Positions 1 through 8,636 of a stretch of DNA of 64,000 nt are shown here, piece by piece. The notes beneath the pieces were generated by a model. It did no database searches. It was not told the origin of the DNA and saw nothing but the letters and a program-made list of their open reading frames with translations. How positions within the stretch are numbered: position 1 is the stretch's first letter; the number at the start of each line of letters is the position of its first letter. A program made the translations under genes and the position numbers. Source of the DNA: Olsenella_K absiana (GTDB lineage: Bacteria > Actinomycetota > Coriobacteriia > Coriobacteriales > Atopobiaceae). The stretch is from positions 186,001 to 250,000 of the forward strand of contig NZ_JAZGJQ010000002.1 of the NCBI RefSeq assembly GCF_036408855.1, in the 5' to 3' direction.

Positions 1-138
1 GGCTCATGCTGACGGTAGCGAAGAGCATCGGCTCCATCAGCCCTCACCCGACCTTTCAACGTACGTGTTGGCCCATCTGGCCAACCGGCTCCAACGGCTT
101 GGTAGCGCGCCAGCGCTTAGTTTCGATCTCGCGGGCCA

Positions 139-222
139 CTCGCGCTCGGACCCGTTGTCTGGATTTGCTCTCTTGGGGCCCTCGCGCTCGGACCCGATAT
201 GGTGGCAGGCAGTCGTTTGCGG
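139..222. repeat. 42-bp imperfect tandem repeat in the left-edge non-coding region
   Basis: A 16-base block (CTCGCGCTCGGACCCG) occurs at 139-154 and again at 181-196, giving a period of 42 bases. The rest of each unit is diverged. Positions 1-284 hold no gene I can support. Reading frames through this region are open but show no family motif, ribosome binding site or codon bias. The 42-base period is a multiple of three, which keeps the spurious frames open. Function unknown. Confidence 0.5.
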
Positions 223-284
223 TCGCGTAGCGTCGTCGAAGGTGTGGGCGAGCGGATCCACTGGCGTGGCCAGCTCATCGGTAG

Positions 285-315
285 GAGAAGGACCGGCTGC
301 AGGCCGGCCCTTCTC
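285..315 (-). terminator. hairpin downstream of pepT
   Basis: A 13-base arm at 285-297 and its complement at 303-315 form a stem with one mismatch around a 5-base loop. It lies about 55 bases past the pepT stop, so it probably terminates that transcript on the minus strand. There is no clear U-tract. Both arms carry the recurrent GAGAAGG / CCTTCTC motif described in the findings. Confidence 0.55.
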
Positions 316-369
316 GCCTCGTCGCTCATATTGTAGTACGCTGGTAAGTTTTTCGGCATCGTGCGCCGT

Positions 370-1665
370 CTAGGGTTCCAGAACCCCCGTCTGCGGGACC
401 GCGAACTTGGCTACGAGGCGCTCCAGCACGTCGACCGTGATCTCGAGGCTGCGCACGGGGACGAACTCACGGACCGAGTGGGCGTTGTAGCCGCCCGTCG
501 CCAGGTTGGGGCACGGCAGGCCGCGCAGGCTGAGCTGCGAGCCGTCGGTGCCCCCGCGGACCGCCACGCAGCGCGCGTCCAGGCCGACCTCGCGGTTGGC
601 GTCGAGGGCGTTGGTGATGAGGAACGGGCAGTCGTCGAAGCACTCGGCCATGTTGCGGTACTCCTCGCGGACCTCGACCTCCACGGTGCCCTCGCCGTAG
701 CGGCCGTTCATGAAGGCCGCGATCTGGCGCAGGACCTCGGCGCGGTGGGCGAAGGCACCCGCGTCGTGGTCGCGCACGATCAGCTGCAGCCTCGCCTCGG
801 CGGCCGTGCCCGAGACCTGCGTGGGGTGGTAGAAGCCCTCGTAGCCCTCGGTGTACTCGGGTCGCTCCGCGGCCGGGACGAGGTCGAGGAACTCGCCCGC
901 GAGCGTGATGGCGTTGACCATGACGCCCTTGGCGGAACCGGGGTGGATCATCACGCCGTGGATAAGGACGTTCGCCTCGGCGGCGTTGAACGTCTCGTAG
1001 TTGACCTCGCCCAGGGTCTCGCCGTCCACGGTGTAGCACCAGCGCGCGCCGAAGCGCTCGAGGTCGAGGAGGGACGCGCCGTGACCGATCTCCTCGTCGG
1101 GGACGAAGGCGACCCTGAGCTCCGGGTGGGGCAGCGTGCGGTCGTCGTGAAGGCGGGCGATGAGGGAGCAGACCTCGGCGACGCCAGCCTTGTCGTCGGC
1201 GCCGAGCAGGGTGGTGCCGTCCGAGCAGATGATGTCCTGGCCCACGAACTGCTCGAGGTCGGGCACCTGCGCGGGGGAGGTGGCGACGGGCTCGCCCGCG
1301 ACCACGCCGGCCACGAGGTCGCCGCCCTCGTAGTGGACCACGTGCGGGGACACGCCCTCGCCCGGCGCGTCGGGCGCCGTGTCGATGTGGGCGCACAGCC
1401 CGAGCGCGGGCAGTCTCTCGGCGCCGGGCGACGCGGGGAGGGTGCCGGGCACGTAGGCGTGCTCGTCCACGCTCACGTCCTCGCAGCCGACCGAGCGCAG
1501 CTCCTCGCCGAGAACCTCCGCCATGTGGCGCTGTCGCTCGGTGGAGGGGGTGCGGTCGGCATGCTCCGGGTCGGACTGCGAGCCCACGCGGACGAGGCGC
1601 ATGAAGCGCTCGGCCACGTCGCTCAGCCGGGGCTCCCCCGGCTCGGGGATGGGATCCTCTGCCAT
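370..1665 (-). CDS. pepT: peptidase T (tripeptide aminopeptidase)
   Basis: Cytosolic zinc exopeptidase (M20 family) that removes N-terminal residues from tripeptides; 431 residues, close to the usual length of about 410. Metal and catalytic motifs appear in the expected order: HIDTAPDAPGEG (first zinc His), DGTTLLGADDKAG (bridging Asp), DEEIGHGA (general base Glu region), GGTDGSQLS, and a C-terminal GGYNAHSVREFVPV with the last metal His. I place the start at the internal ATG at 1665, because GGAGAAG lies just upstream. The frame is open to an earlier TTG at 1677, but that codon lacks a ribosome binding site. It follows the dehydratase activase on the same strand, separated by a terminator-like hairpin in its leader. 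Confidence 0.93.
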   Translation of the reverse strand: MAEDPIPEPGEPRLSDVAERFMRLVRVGSQSDPEHADRTPSTERQRHMAEVLGEELRSVGCEDVSVDEHAYVPGTLPASPGAERLPALGLCAHIDTAPDAPGEGVSPHVVHYEGGDLVAGVVAGEPVATSPAQVPDLEQFVGQDIICSDGTTLLGADDKAGVAEVCSLIARLHDDRTLPHPELRVAFVPDEEIGHGASLLDLERFGARWCYTVDGETLGEVNYETFNAAEANVLIHGVMIHPGSAKGVMVNAITLAGEFLDLVPAAERPEYTEGYEGFYHPTQVSGTAAEARLQLIVRDHDAGAFAHRAEVLRQIAAFMNGRYGEGTVEVEVREEYRNMAECFDDCPFLITNALDANREVGLDARCVAVRGGTDGSQLSLRGLPCPNLATGGYNAHSVREFVPVRSLEITVDVLERLVAKFAVPQTGVLEP

Positions 1666-1685
1666 GTTCTTCTCCAATCCTGAAA

Positions 1686-1713
1686 GGGGCGCCGCGGCCT
1701 GGCGCGACGCCCC
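1686..1713 (-). terminator. terminator-like hairpin between the activase gene and pepT
   Basis: GGGGCG at 1686-1691 pairs with CGCCCC at 1708-1713, with further inner pairing, and the minus-strand transcript continues with CTTTC. It sits in the pepT leader about 20 bases before the start, so it could end the activase transcript or attenuate read-through into pepT. Confidence 0.5.
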
Positions 1714-1760
1714 GGGTTGCCACCCTGCGCTCTGCGACCCGTCTCGTGGGCCCCTGGCGC

Positions 1761-1808
1761 GGCTACCTTACTCCTGCCTTGCTGAGGCTACCTTACTCCT
1801 GCCTTGCG
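1761..1808. repeat. 26-bp tandem duplication spanning the stop of the activase gene
   Basis: A perfect 22-base sequence occurs at 1761-1782 and 1787-1808, separated by 4 bases (period 26). On the minus strand the first copy encodes the last residues K-A-G-V-R and the TAG stop of the activase. The second copy repeats that 3' end untranslated. It looks like a recent slippage or duplication event. Confidence 0.9.
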
Positions 1809-4800
1809 CTCCGCCTCCTCGATCCGGGCGAGCTGCTCGGCGGAGAGGTGGATGCGACCCTCGCCGCGTCCGTAGGTCCGGCCGCCGTCGGAGGTGCCGT
1901 CGGCGGCCGTCGGGACCTCGCCGTAGGCCGCGTAGGCGCCACCGGCGCTGCCCCCCTCGTTGACGATCGAGTCCTCGAGCTCTCCGGCGCGACGGTAGTG
2001 GCGCAGCGGCGCGGGCATCTCGCGCTCGGTCGGGTCGTCGGCGTTGGAGAGCCTGAAGGCGGGCGCGCCGTCGCCTGCGGCCTGGGCGGACCTGAAGTTC
2101 TCCTTGGCCACGGAGATCATGAGCTTGATGCGGTTGAGCTGGTTGACCTCCGAGGCGCCCGGGTCGTAGTCGACGGCCACTATGTTGCTCTCGGAGTGCA
2201 TCTGGCGCAGACGCTTGATGACGCTCTTGCCGACCACGTGGTTGGGCAGACAGGCGAAGGGCGAGCACACGATGATGTTGGGCGTCCCAGACTCGATGAG
2301 GTCCACCATCTCGGCCGTGAGCAGCCAGCCCTCGCCCATGGTGTTGCACAGGGAGAGGACCTGCTTGGCCTCCTCGGCCAGATGGTAGATGGAGCCGTAG
2401 GGCTCGAAGCGCGCGCTCTTCTCGAGCATGTCGTTGATCGGCTTGCGCAGCCCCTCGACGTAGGAGATGCCGAGGCCGTGGGTCAGGCGGTTCACCGCCT
2501 TGGTCGGCAGCTCGTCGTTCATGTTGATCTGGTTGGACAAGCCGAAGAGGAAGAAGTCCACGAGCCCCGGCACGTTCGCCTCGCAACCCTCGGCCTCGAT
2601 CACGCGCACGACCTGGTTGTTGGCCGTCGGGTGGAACTTGACCAGGATCTCGCCGACGACGCCGACGCGCGGCTTGGAGCGGTCGTTCACGAGCGGCAGC
2701 GCGTCGAAGCGGTCGATGGTGTCCTGGCACAGCTCGTAGAAACTGCGGCGCGTGGCGCGACAGATCTCGACCTTTGCGCGGCGCATCACGTCCTCGTAGA
2801 GCCCGTCGGCGGAGCCCGCCTCGGCCTCGTAGGGGCGCACGCGGTAGAGCAGCTGCATGACGAGGTCGCCGAAGAGCAGCGCGTAGACGGCGCGGTTGAG
2901 AAGGACCGGGTTCTTTAGCGGCTGGAAGCCGGGGTTGCTCTCGTCGAGGTTGAGCGCCGCGGTGAGCGAGATCACCGGGACGTCGGCGTGGCCGGAGTCC
3001 TTGAGCGCCTTGCGGATGAGGGCGATGTAGTTGGTGGCGCGGCAGCCGCCGCCGGTCTGGGTGATGAGGACCGCGGTACGGCTGAGGTCGTACTTGCCGG
3101 ACAGGACCGCCTCCATCAGCTGGCCGGTCACGAGGATCGACGGGTAGCAGATGTCGTTGTTCACGTACTTGAGGCCGGTGTCGACGGCCGCGTGGTCCAC
3201 GGAGGGGAGAAGGACCACGTTGTAGCCGACGCTCCTGAGCAGGGGCTCCACCAGCTCGAAGTGGATGGGCGCCATCTGCGGGCACAGGATGGTGTAGCCC
3301 TCCTCCTGCATCCGCTTGGTGTAGCGCACCTTCTTGAAGGCGGCGCTGGCGGCCTCGCGGTAGACGGGCGTGCGGCGGGAGAGGTCGGTCTCGCGGGCGC
3401 GCTCGAGGGTGCCGTCCGCCAGGCGGACGCCGGTCGGGGCGACCTCGCCGACGAGCCCGGCCCTGGTCTCGCGCTCGAGCTCGGCGCGCTCCTCCTTGAG
3501 GGCGGCCATCAGCGAGCGCACGCGGATGCGGGCGGCGCCGAGGTTGGAGACCTCGTCAATCTTGAGGACGGTGTAGATCTTGCCGGAGGCCTCGAGGATC
3601 TCCTGGACCTCGTCGGTCGTTAGGGCGTCCAGGCCGCAGCCGAAGGACTGCAGCTGGATGAGGTCGAGGTCGTTGCGGGTGGCAACGAAGCGCGCCGCGC
3701 GGTAGAGGCGGCTGTGGTACATCCACTGGTCGATGACGCGGATCGGGCGCTCGGGCTCCATCTTGTGCGCCACGGAGTCCTCGGTCAGCACCGCGAAGCC
3801 GAAGCCGTGCAGCATCTCCGGGATGGCGTGGTTGATCTCGCCGTCGTTGTGGTAGGGGCGTCCCGCCAGCACGATGCCGTGGGCGTCGTTGTCCTCGATC
3901 CACTTGAGGCACTCGTCGCCGGCGCGGTGCATGGCGTCCTTGAAGGCGACGTCGGCCTCCCAGGCGGCGTTCACGGCCTGGTCGACCTCGTGGCGGGTGA
4001 GGTCGGGACCCTTGAAGCGGCCGTGGCCGGCCTCGGCGTCGCTCTTGCGCTGGACCTGGAGGATCTCGTACAGGCGGTGCTTGAGGTCGTCTTTCTTATC
4101 GTAGGGGATGAAGGGATCGAGGTACTCGACATCGGGGGCGGCGAGCTCGTCCACGTTGAGCTCGAGCGCCTGCGGGTAGCTCATGACGATCGGGCAGTTG
4201 TAGTGGTTGGTGGCGCCGTCGTCCTCCTGGCGCTCCCAACGGATGCACGGCATCCAGATGAAGTCCGGGTCCTTCTCGAGCAGGTTCATGATGTGGCCGT
4301 GGCTGAGCTTGGCCGGGTAGCACACGGACTCGGAGGGCATCGACTCGGTGCCCGCCTCGTAGGTCTTGCGCGTGGTCCTGTCGGAGAGCACGACCGAGAA
4401 GCCCAGCTTGGTGAAGAAGGTGTGCCAGAACGGGTAGTTCTCGTACATGTTGAGCGCGCGCGGGATGCCCACGGTGCCGCGCGGGGCCTCGTCGGCCGGC
4501 AGGCTCTCGCGGTCGAAGAGCAGCTTGTTCTTGAACTCGAAGAGGTTCGGCGCCTTGCTGCGCTCGGCCGCCGGCTTGCCCGAGCCCTTCTCGCAGCGGT
4601 TGCCCGTGATGAAGCGGCGGCCGTTGCCGAAGGAGTTGATGGTGAGCAGGCAGTTGTTGGAGCAACGGCCGCAGTGCGCGTTGGTGTGCTTGACCGTGAG
4701 GCCGTCGATCGCCTCGCGCGAGAGGACCGTGGAGGTCCCGTCCACCCCGGCGCGGTCGCGCGCGAGGAGGGCGGCGCCGTAGGCGCCCATGGTGCCGGCG

Positions 4801-6593
4801 ATGTCCGGGCGGATCACGTCGCGGCCGGTCAGGAGCTCGAAGGCCCTGAGCGTAGCGTCGCTCATGAAGGTGCCGCCCTGGACCACGACGTACTTGCCAA
4901 TCTCGTCGTAGTCGCGCAGCTTGATGACCTTGAACAAGGCGTTCTTGATGACGGAGTAGGACAGGCCCGCCGCCACGTCGCCGATGGTCGCGCCCTCCTT
5001 CTGCGCCTGCTTGACGCGGGAGTTCATGAAGACGGTGCAGCGGCTGCCGAGGTCGACGGGGTGCTCGCCGCGCACGGCGGCGGCGGCGAACTCCTGCACG
5101 CTCATGCCCATGGAGTCGGCGAAGTTTGCCACGAACGAACCGCAGCCCGAGGAGCACGCCTCGTTGAGGGCGATGTGCTCGATGATGCCGTTCTTGACCT
5201 GCAGGCACTTCATGTCCTGGCCGCCGATGTCCAGGATGAAGTTGACGTCGGGGACGAAGGCCTTGGCGCCCCTCAGGTGCGCCACGGTCTCGATCTCGCC
5301 GGAGTCCGCCTGCAGGGCCTCGATCAGGATGCCCTCGCCGTAGCCCGTGGTGGTCACGTGGCCGATGGTGCAGTCGGAGGGCAGGTGGTCGTAGATGTCG
5401 TCCATGATCTTGCGGGCGGTGCCCAGGACGTCGCCGTTGTTGTTGTCGTACCAGGTGTAGAGCAGCTCGCCCCCCTCGCCGACGACGGCCGCCTTCATGG
5501 TGGTGGAGCCGGCGTCGAGGCCGATGAACACGCGGCCGTGGTAGTCGTCGAGGCTGCCCTTGGCGACCACCTGCGCGTCGTGGCGGCGCTTGAAGGCGCG
5601 GTAGTCCTCCTCGGTCGCGAACAGCGGGTCGAGGCGCGCGACCTCGGAGCCCTGGGTGTCGCGCAGGTTGTCGAGCTGGTCGATGACGTCGGCGAAGGTC
5701 ACGTACTTGTCGGACTCGCCGGCCAGGGCCGCGCCGGTCGCCACGAACAGGTGCGCGTTCTCGGGGATGACGCGGTGCTCCTCGTCGAGCTTGAGCGTGA
5801 CGTAGAAGCGCTTGCGCAGCTCGGAGAGGTACTGCAGCGGGCCGCCGAGGAAGGCGACGTAGCCGCGGATGGGGTGGCCACAGGCCAGGCCCGAGACGGT
5901 CTGGTTGGCGACCGCCTGGAAGATGGAGGCGGCCACGTCCTCGCGCGCGGCGCCCTCGTTGAGCAGCGGCTGCACGTCGGACTTCGCGAAGACGCCGCAG
6001 CGGCTCGCGATGGGGTAGATGTGGCGGGCACCCTTGGCGAGCTCGTTCAGGCCGAGGGCGTCGGTCTCCATGAGAGAGGCCATCTGGTCGATGAAGGCGC
6101 CCGTGCCGCCCGCGCAGGTGCCGTTCATGCGCTGCTCGATGCCGTTGTCGAAGTAGATGATCTTGGCGTCCTCGCCGCCGAGCTCGATGGCGACGTCGGT
6201 CTGGGGGATGAGCGTCTCGACAGCGCGCTTGGAGGCGATGACCTCCTGCACGAACTCGACGTCGAGCCACTTGGCGAGCAGCATGCCGCCCGAGCCGGTG
6301 ATGGAGACGCGCATGCGGGCGCCGCCGAGGACCTTCCGGGCCTTCTCGAAGACCTCGCGGGCGGTCGCCTTGACGTCGGTGTGGTGGCGCTCGTAGTTGG
6401 CGTAGACCAGGTGGTCGTTGTCGTCGATGACGGCGAGCTTGACCGTGGTCGAGCCCACGTCGATGCCCAGGCGCAGGTGCGCGTGGGAGAAGTCAGCCTT
6501 CTCGGCCGGCATGAGCTCGGCGCCGACCTGCCTGAGCTCGAGCGGATGCTTGGCGGCCTTCTGCGCCGTCGGGTCGTTCACGTAGTTAGTCAT
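1788..6593 (-). CDS. double 2-hydroxyacyl-CoA dehydratase activase / HgdB-like fusion protein
   Basis: Predicted cytosolic ATP-dependent electron-transfer activator of the BadF/BadG/BcrA/BcrD (HgdC) family; 1,601 residues. There are two ASKHA ATPase modules: GIDVGSTT at 43-50 and GLDAGSTT at about 358-365. Each is followed by cysteine motifs like those that bind the bridging 4Fe-4S cluster of HgdC (TCAGGTG near 160 and SRCGVF near 199; CSSGCGS and SRCTVF in the second copy). A Cys-rich segment (HCGRCSNNC) near 655 leads into a DUF2229-like region, then an HgdB-like region near the C-terminus. Proteins of this architecture are common in anaerobic Firmicutes and Coriobacteriia; the physiological substrate is not known. 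The ATG at 6593 overlaps the end of the tetR gene by 8 bases, with GGAGAAG just upstream, so translation is probably coupled. Confidence 0.88.
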   Translation of the reverse strand: MTNYVNDPTAQKAAKHPLELRQVGAELMPAEKADFSHAHLRLGIDVGSTTVKLAVIDDNDHLVYANYERHHTDVKATAREVFEKARKVLGGARMRVSITGSGGMLLAKWLDVEFVQEVIASKRAVETLIPQTDVAIELGGEDAKIIYFDNGIEQRMNGTCAGGTGAFIDQMASLMETDALGLNELAKGARHIYPIASRCGVFAKSDVQPLLNEGAAREDVAASIFQAVANQTVSGLACGHPIRGYVAFLGGPLQYLSELRKRFYVTLKLDEEHRVIPENAHLFVATGAALAGESDKYVTFADVIDQLDNLRDTQGSEVARLDPLFATEEDYRAFKRRHDAQVVAKGSLDDYHGRVFIGLDAGSTTMKAAVVGEGGELLYTWYDNNNGDVLGTARKIMDDIYDHLPSDCTIGHVTTTGYGEGILIEALQADSGEIETVAHLRGAKAFVPDVNFILDIGGQDMKCLQVKNGIIEHIALNEACSSGCGSFVANFADSMGMSVQEFAAAAVRGEHPVDLGSRCTVFMNSRVKQAQKEGATIGDVAAGLSYSVIKNALFKVIKLRDYDEIGKYVVVQGGTFMSDATLRAFELLTGRDVIRPDIAGTMGAYGAALLARDRAGVDGTSTVLSREAIDGLTVKHTNAHCGRCSNNCLLTINSFGNGRRFITGNRCEKGSGKPAAERSKAPNLFEFKNKLLFDRESLPADEAPRGTVGIPRALNMYENYPFWHTFFTKLGFSVVLSDRTTRKTYEAGTESMPSESVCYPAKLSHGHIMNLLEKDPDFIWMPCIRWERQEDDGATNHYNCPIVMSYPQALELNVDELAAPDVEYLDPFIPYDKKDDLKHRLYEILQVQRKSDAEAGHGRFKGPDLTRHEVDQAVNAAWEADVAFKDAMHRAGDECLKWIEDNDAHGIVLAGRPYHNDGEINHAIPEMLHGFGFAVLTEDSVAHKMEPERPIRVIDQWMYHSRLYRAARFVATRNDLDLIQLQSFGCGLDALTTDEVQEILEASGKIYTVLKIDEVSNLGAARIRVRSLMAALKEERAELERETRAGLVGEVAPTGVRLADGTLERARETDLSRRTPVYREAASAAFKKVRYTKRMQEEGYTILCPQMAPIHFELVEPLLRSVGYNVVLLPSVDHAAVDTGLKYVNNDICYPSILVTGQLMEAVLSGKYDLSRTAVLITQTGGGCRATNYIALIRKALKDSGHADVPVISLTAALNLDESNPGFQPLKNPVLLNRAVYALLFGDLVMQLLYRVRPYEAEAGSADGLYEDVMRRAKVEICRATRRSFYELCQDTIDRFDALPLVNDRSKPRVGVVGEILVKFHPTANNQVVRVIEAEGCEANVPGLVDFFLFGLSNQINMNDELPTKAVNRLTHGLGISYVEGLRKPINDMLEKSARFEPYGSIYHLAEEAKQVLSLCNTMGEGWLLTAEMVDLIESGTPNIIVCSPFACLPNHVVGKSVIKRLRQMHSESNIVAVDYDPGASEVNQLNRIKLMISVAKENFRSAQAAGDGAPAFRLSNADDPTEREMPAPLRHYRRAGELEDSIVNEGGSAGGAYAAYGEVPTAADGTSDGGRTYGRGEGRIHLSAEQLARIEEAERKAGVR

Positions 6594-7302
6594 CTTCTTC
6601 TCCTTGGAGCTGCGATAGGCCGAGAAGCGTCATCCCGAACGAGGGGACGTCGAAGTCGATCGCCTTGCCGTACAGGTCGCCGGGGCGCACGAACATGAGG
6701 CCCGTCATCAGCCGGGCCATGAGGCCGATACTCTCGCGCATCCCCGTGGTGAGCCACTGGACGAGGACCCCCACCTCGGCCGATATGGCGAAGGCGAGGT
6801 AGTAGTCGAGGAAGGTGCCCAGCGCGCCCAGGGGCAGCCCCTCGGCCGCGCGGTCGCGCACGACCTCGCGGACCATGCCCTTGACCTTCTCCACGAAGGC
6901 GGGGTCGCCCCCGTCGCCGAGAAGGGCCGGCAAGTAGCTGGCGCGGTCCTTGAAGAACCGCAGGACGTCCTCCGCGCCGGGGCAGGGCTCGCAGTCCGCG
7001 AGTGCGGAGGCGAGCTCGTCGAGGTCGGTGCGGGCGAGGGTGGCCACGAGCGGCCTCAGCTCGTCGATGGCCTCCGCCTCGAGCTGGCCGACGAGGTCGG
7101 GGATGTCGCGGAAGTGCGAGTAGAACGTCCGGCGGGTGACGCCCGCGCGGTCCGTCACCGCGGTGACGGTGACCTGCCCGAGGTCGCCCGTCGCGGCTAT
7201 CTCCTCCGCGAGTGCGTCGCGCAGGGCGCGCCGCGTCCTCAGGGTGCGGCGGTCGCACGCCTCCGTCGGGCAGGACTCCTCCTCGCGCACGGCTTGGCGC
7301 AT
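6586..7302 (-). CDS. TetR family transcriptional regulator
   Basis: A 238-residue DNA-binding repressor. An N-terminal helix-turn-helix is visible at about residues 20-65 (TVTAVTDRAGVTRRTFYSHF), followed by a divergent ligand-binding domain with no recognisable ligand. The ATG at 7302 is preceded by GGAGGAGGGG. The end of the gene overlaps the start of the dehydratase activase gene, so the two form an operon. Two abutting palindromes upstream make autoregulation likely, and with it control of the activase. The octamer CCTTCTCG occurs inside the gene as A-L-L-G using the rare codon CTT. Confidence 0.9.
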   Translation of the reverse strand: MRQAVREEESCPTEACDRRTLRTRRALRDALAEEIAATGDLGQVTVTAVTDRAGVTRRTFYSHFRDIPDLVGQLEAEAIDELRPLVATLARTDLDELASALADCEPCPGAEDVLRFFKDRASYLPALLGDGGDPAFVEKVKGMVREVVRDRAAEGLPLGALGTFLDYYLAFAISAEVGVLVQWLTTGMRESIGLMARLMTGLMFVRPGDLYGKAIDFDVPSFGMTLLGLSQLQGEEDD

Positions 7303-7331
7303 CTCCCCTCCTCCCTAGACAGGTGCCTGAT

Positions 7332-7369
7332 ATTGCACGCTGCGTGAAGTATTGCACACGGTGTGCAAT
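7332..7369. promoter_or_regulatory. two abutting 19-bp operators upstream of tetR
   Basis: Positions 7351-7369 read ATTGCACACGGTGTGCAAT, a perfect palindrome with a central base. Directly next to it, 7332-7350 is a weaker copy of the same design (ATTGCACGC-T-GCGTGAAGT; 7 of 9 bases pair). The copies are centred 19 bases apart and lie 30-67 bases ahead of the tetR start. The tight spacing suggests cooperative binding of two dimers. The assignment to this TetR is inference from position. Confidence 0.8.
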
Positions 7370-7470
7370 TTGCTCGCACGGGGTTGGGGGGAGGCGCAGT
7401 CTGCACCTGGCTTTCACATTTCTGCACGACGGACGGGGCGCCAGCCTGGGCCGCCGCCGTCGCGAAGTGA

Positions 7471-8526
7471 CTAGAGCCTGCCCGCCTCGAGGTCGCGCAG
7501 GACGCCCTCCGGGAGCTGCATCGCCTGGGTGAAGGGGTCGAGCACGACCCCGGCGAGCCCGCCGCCGTTGAGCGCCATGCCCACCGCGGTCGCCATCGGC
7601 AGGTTGACGAAGGAGAAGCCCGCGAGGGACTTGGCGTCGAGCTCGCCCGCGTCGGTGAACGCCGCCAGCCAGCGCTCGCCGTCGGCGTCGCCCAGGACGC
7701 ACGGCTTTATCTGGGTGCCCTCGCGCAGCGGCAAGGACTCCCCGACCCCGAGCGCGGATATCGCGGCACGGTAGTCCTCCGGCGCGTCCACCACCTGCAC
7801 CGGCACGACCACCATCGCGCCGGCGAGCGCGTGGAGAAGGTCGCGCACCCCGGACTCCGCGCCGCCGATGGCGGCGAGCTTCAGCTCGAGCAGCGAGCGG
7901 GCCTGTGCCGGAGCGGGCGCGGCGCCGCCCGAGGCGGGCTCCGTCCCCGCGACGGGGGCGGGCCGCGCGCCCTCGGGGGCGCCGCCGGCAGGGGCGGGAC
8001 CCCCTGCCGCCGCAGGATCCGGGAGCCCCGCGCGCACCTCCTCCAGCAGGCGTCCCAGCAGGTTCCTGCCGGACCACGCCAGGGGCATCGCGGCGTCGGG
8101 AGAGCCCGCGGCCACGCCCGTGCCCCAGAGGGCATCGTCGCCCAGGCACGCGCCGATCGTGGCGTCGCCGGTCGCACGCAGGAACGCCGCGAGCCCGTCG
8201 TCCTGCTCGAACTTGGCCTTGAGGGCCTCGCGCGCGAGGCCGACGCGGGCGCCCGCCCAGCGCCCCTCGTCGAAGGGCGTCACCTGACGGGAGAGGTTCC
8301 TCAGGTAGGAGGGGTCGTCCAGGGCAAAGACGCGCATGGCCGTCGCCTCGTCGCCAAAGGTCATGGCCTTTGCGTGGACGAGGTACTGCCCGACGCTCGC
8401 GAACCGGTGCCCGTGCAGCTCAATCGGCGAGGGCGCCCAGACGCTGAGGCAGCCGTTGCTCCCCCCTGGCGCCCCGAACAGGACCAGCCGGGCTTCGCCG
8501 ACCTGCGAGAAAACCGGACCTTCCAT
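7471..8526 (-). CDS. NADAR-domain / SseB-like fusion protein
   Basis: A 351-residue two-domain protein. Residues about 5-165 resemble the NADAR (YbiA-like) fold, with H-G-H-R-F-A-S near 38-44, HAKAMTFGDEA near 51-61, a KAKFEQ segment and DALWGTG. Known NADAR proteins are N-glycosidases that cleave ADP-ribose linkages or riboflavin-pathway intermediates. The Glu expected in the S/A-E-Q/H-Y motif is Gly46 here (V-G-Q-Y), so ordinary catalysis is doubtful. An Ala/Pro-rich linker (about 168-215) leads to an SseB-like domain with SFVNLPMATAVGMALNGGG. I start at the second of two ATGs (8526), which has GGGGGG at normal spacing. The fusion partner's role is unknown. Confidence 0.75.
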   Translation of the reverse strand: MEGPVFSQVGEARLVLFGAPGGSNGCLSVWAPSPIELHGHRFASVGQYLVHAKAMTFGDEATAMRVFALDDPSYLRNLSRQVTPFDEGRWAGARVGLAREALKAKFEQDDGLAAFLRATGDATIGACLGDDALWGTGVAAGSPDAAMPLAWSGRNLLGRLLEEVRAGLPDPAAAGGPAPAGGAPEGARPAPVAGTEPASGGAAPAPAQARSLLELKLAAIGGAESGVRDLLHALAGAMVVVPVQVVDAPEDYRAAISALGVGESLPLREGTQIKPCVLGDADGERWLAAFTDAGELDAKSLAGFSFVNLPMATAVGMALNGGGLAGVVLDPFTQAMQLPEGVLRDLEAGRL

Positions 8527-8636
8527 GCGCATCCCCCCGTAGACTCCCCGGCAGCAGGGCCGTCCCGGTAGCGTAGCACGCGGGGCGCTGGCGGCGCCCC
8601 GCGGCGACCGCGCCCGGCGAGCGCGCCCCGGCTCCG

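Noticed and set aside
1711..1726. T-box-like AGGGTGGCAAC sequence on the minus strand ahead of pepT, next to a terminator-like hairpin.
   Set aside because: Only about 120 bases separate pepT from the previous gene, too short for stem I and a specifier loop, and the motif departs from the T-box consensus after the first ten bases.
3714..6698. A 994-residue plus-strand open frame opposite the activase gene.
   Set aside because: It is the antisense shadow of a well-supported gene, rich in Val/Asp/Gly with no motif.
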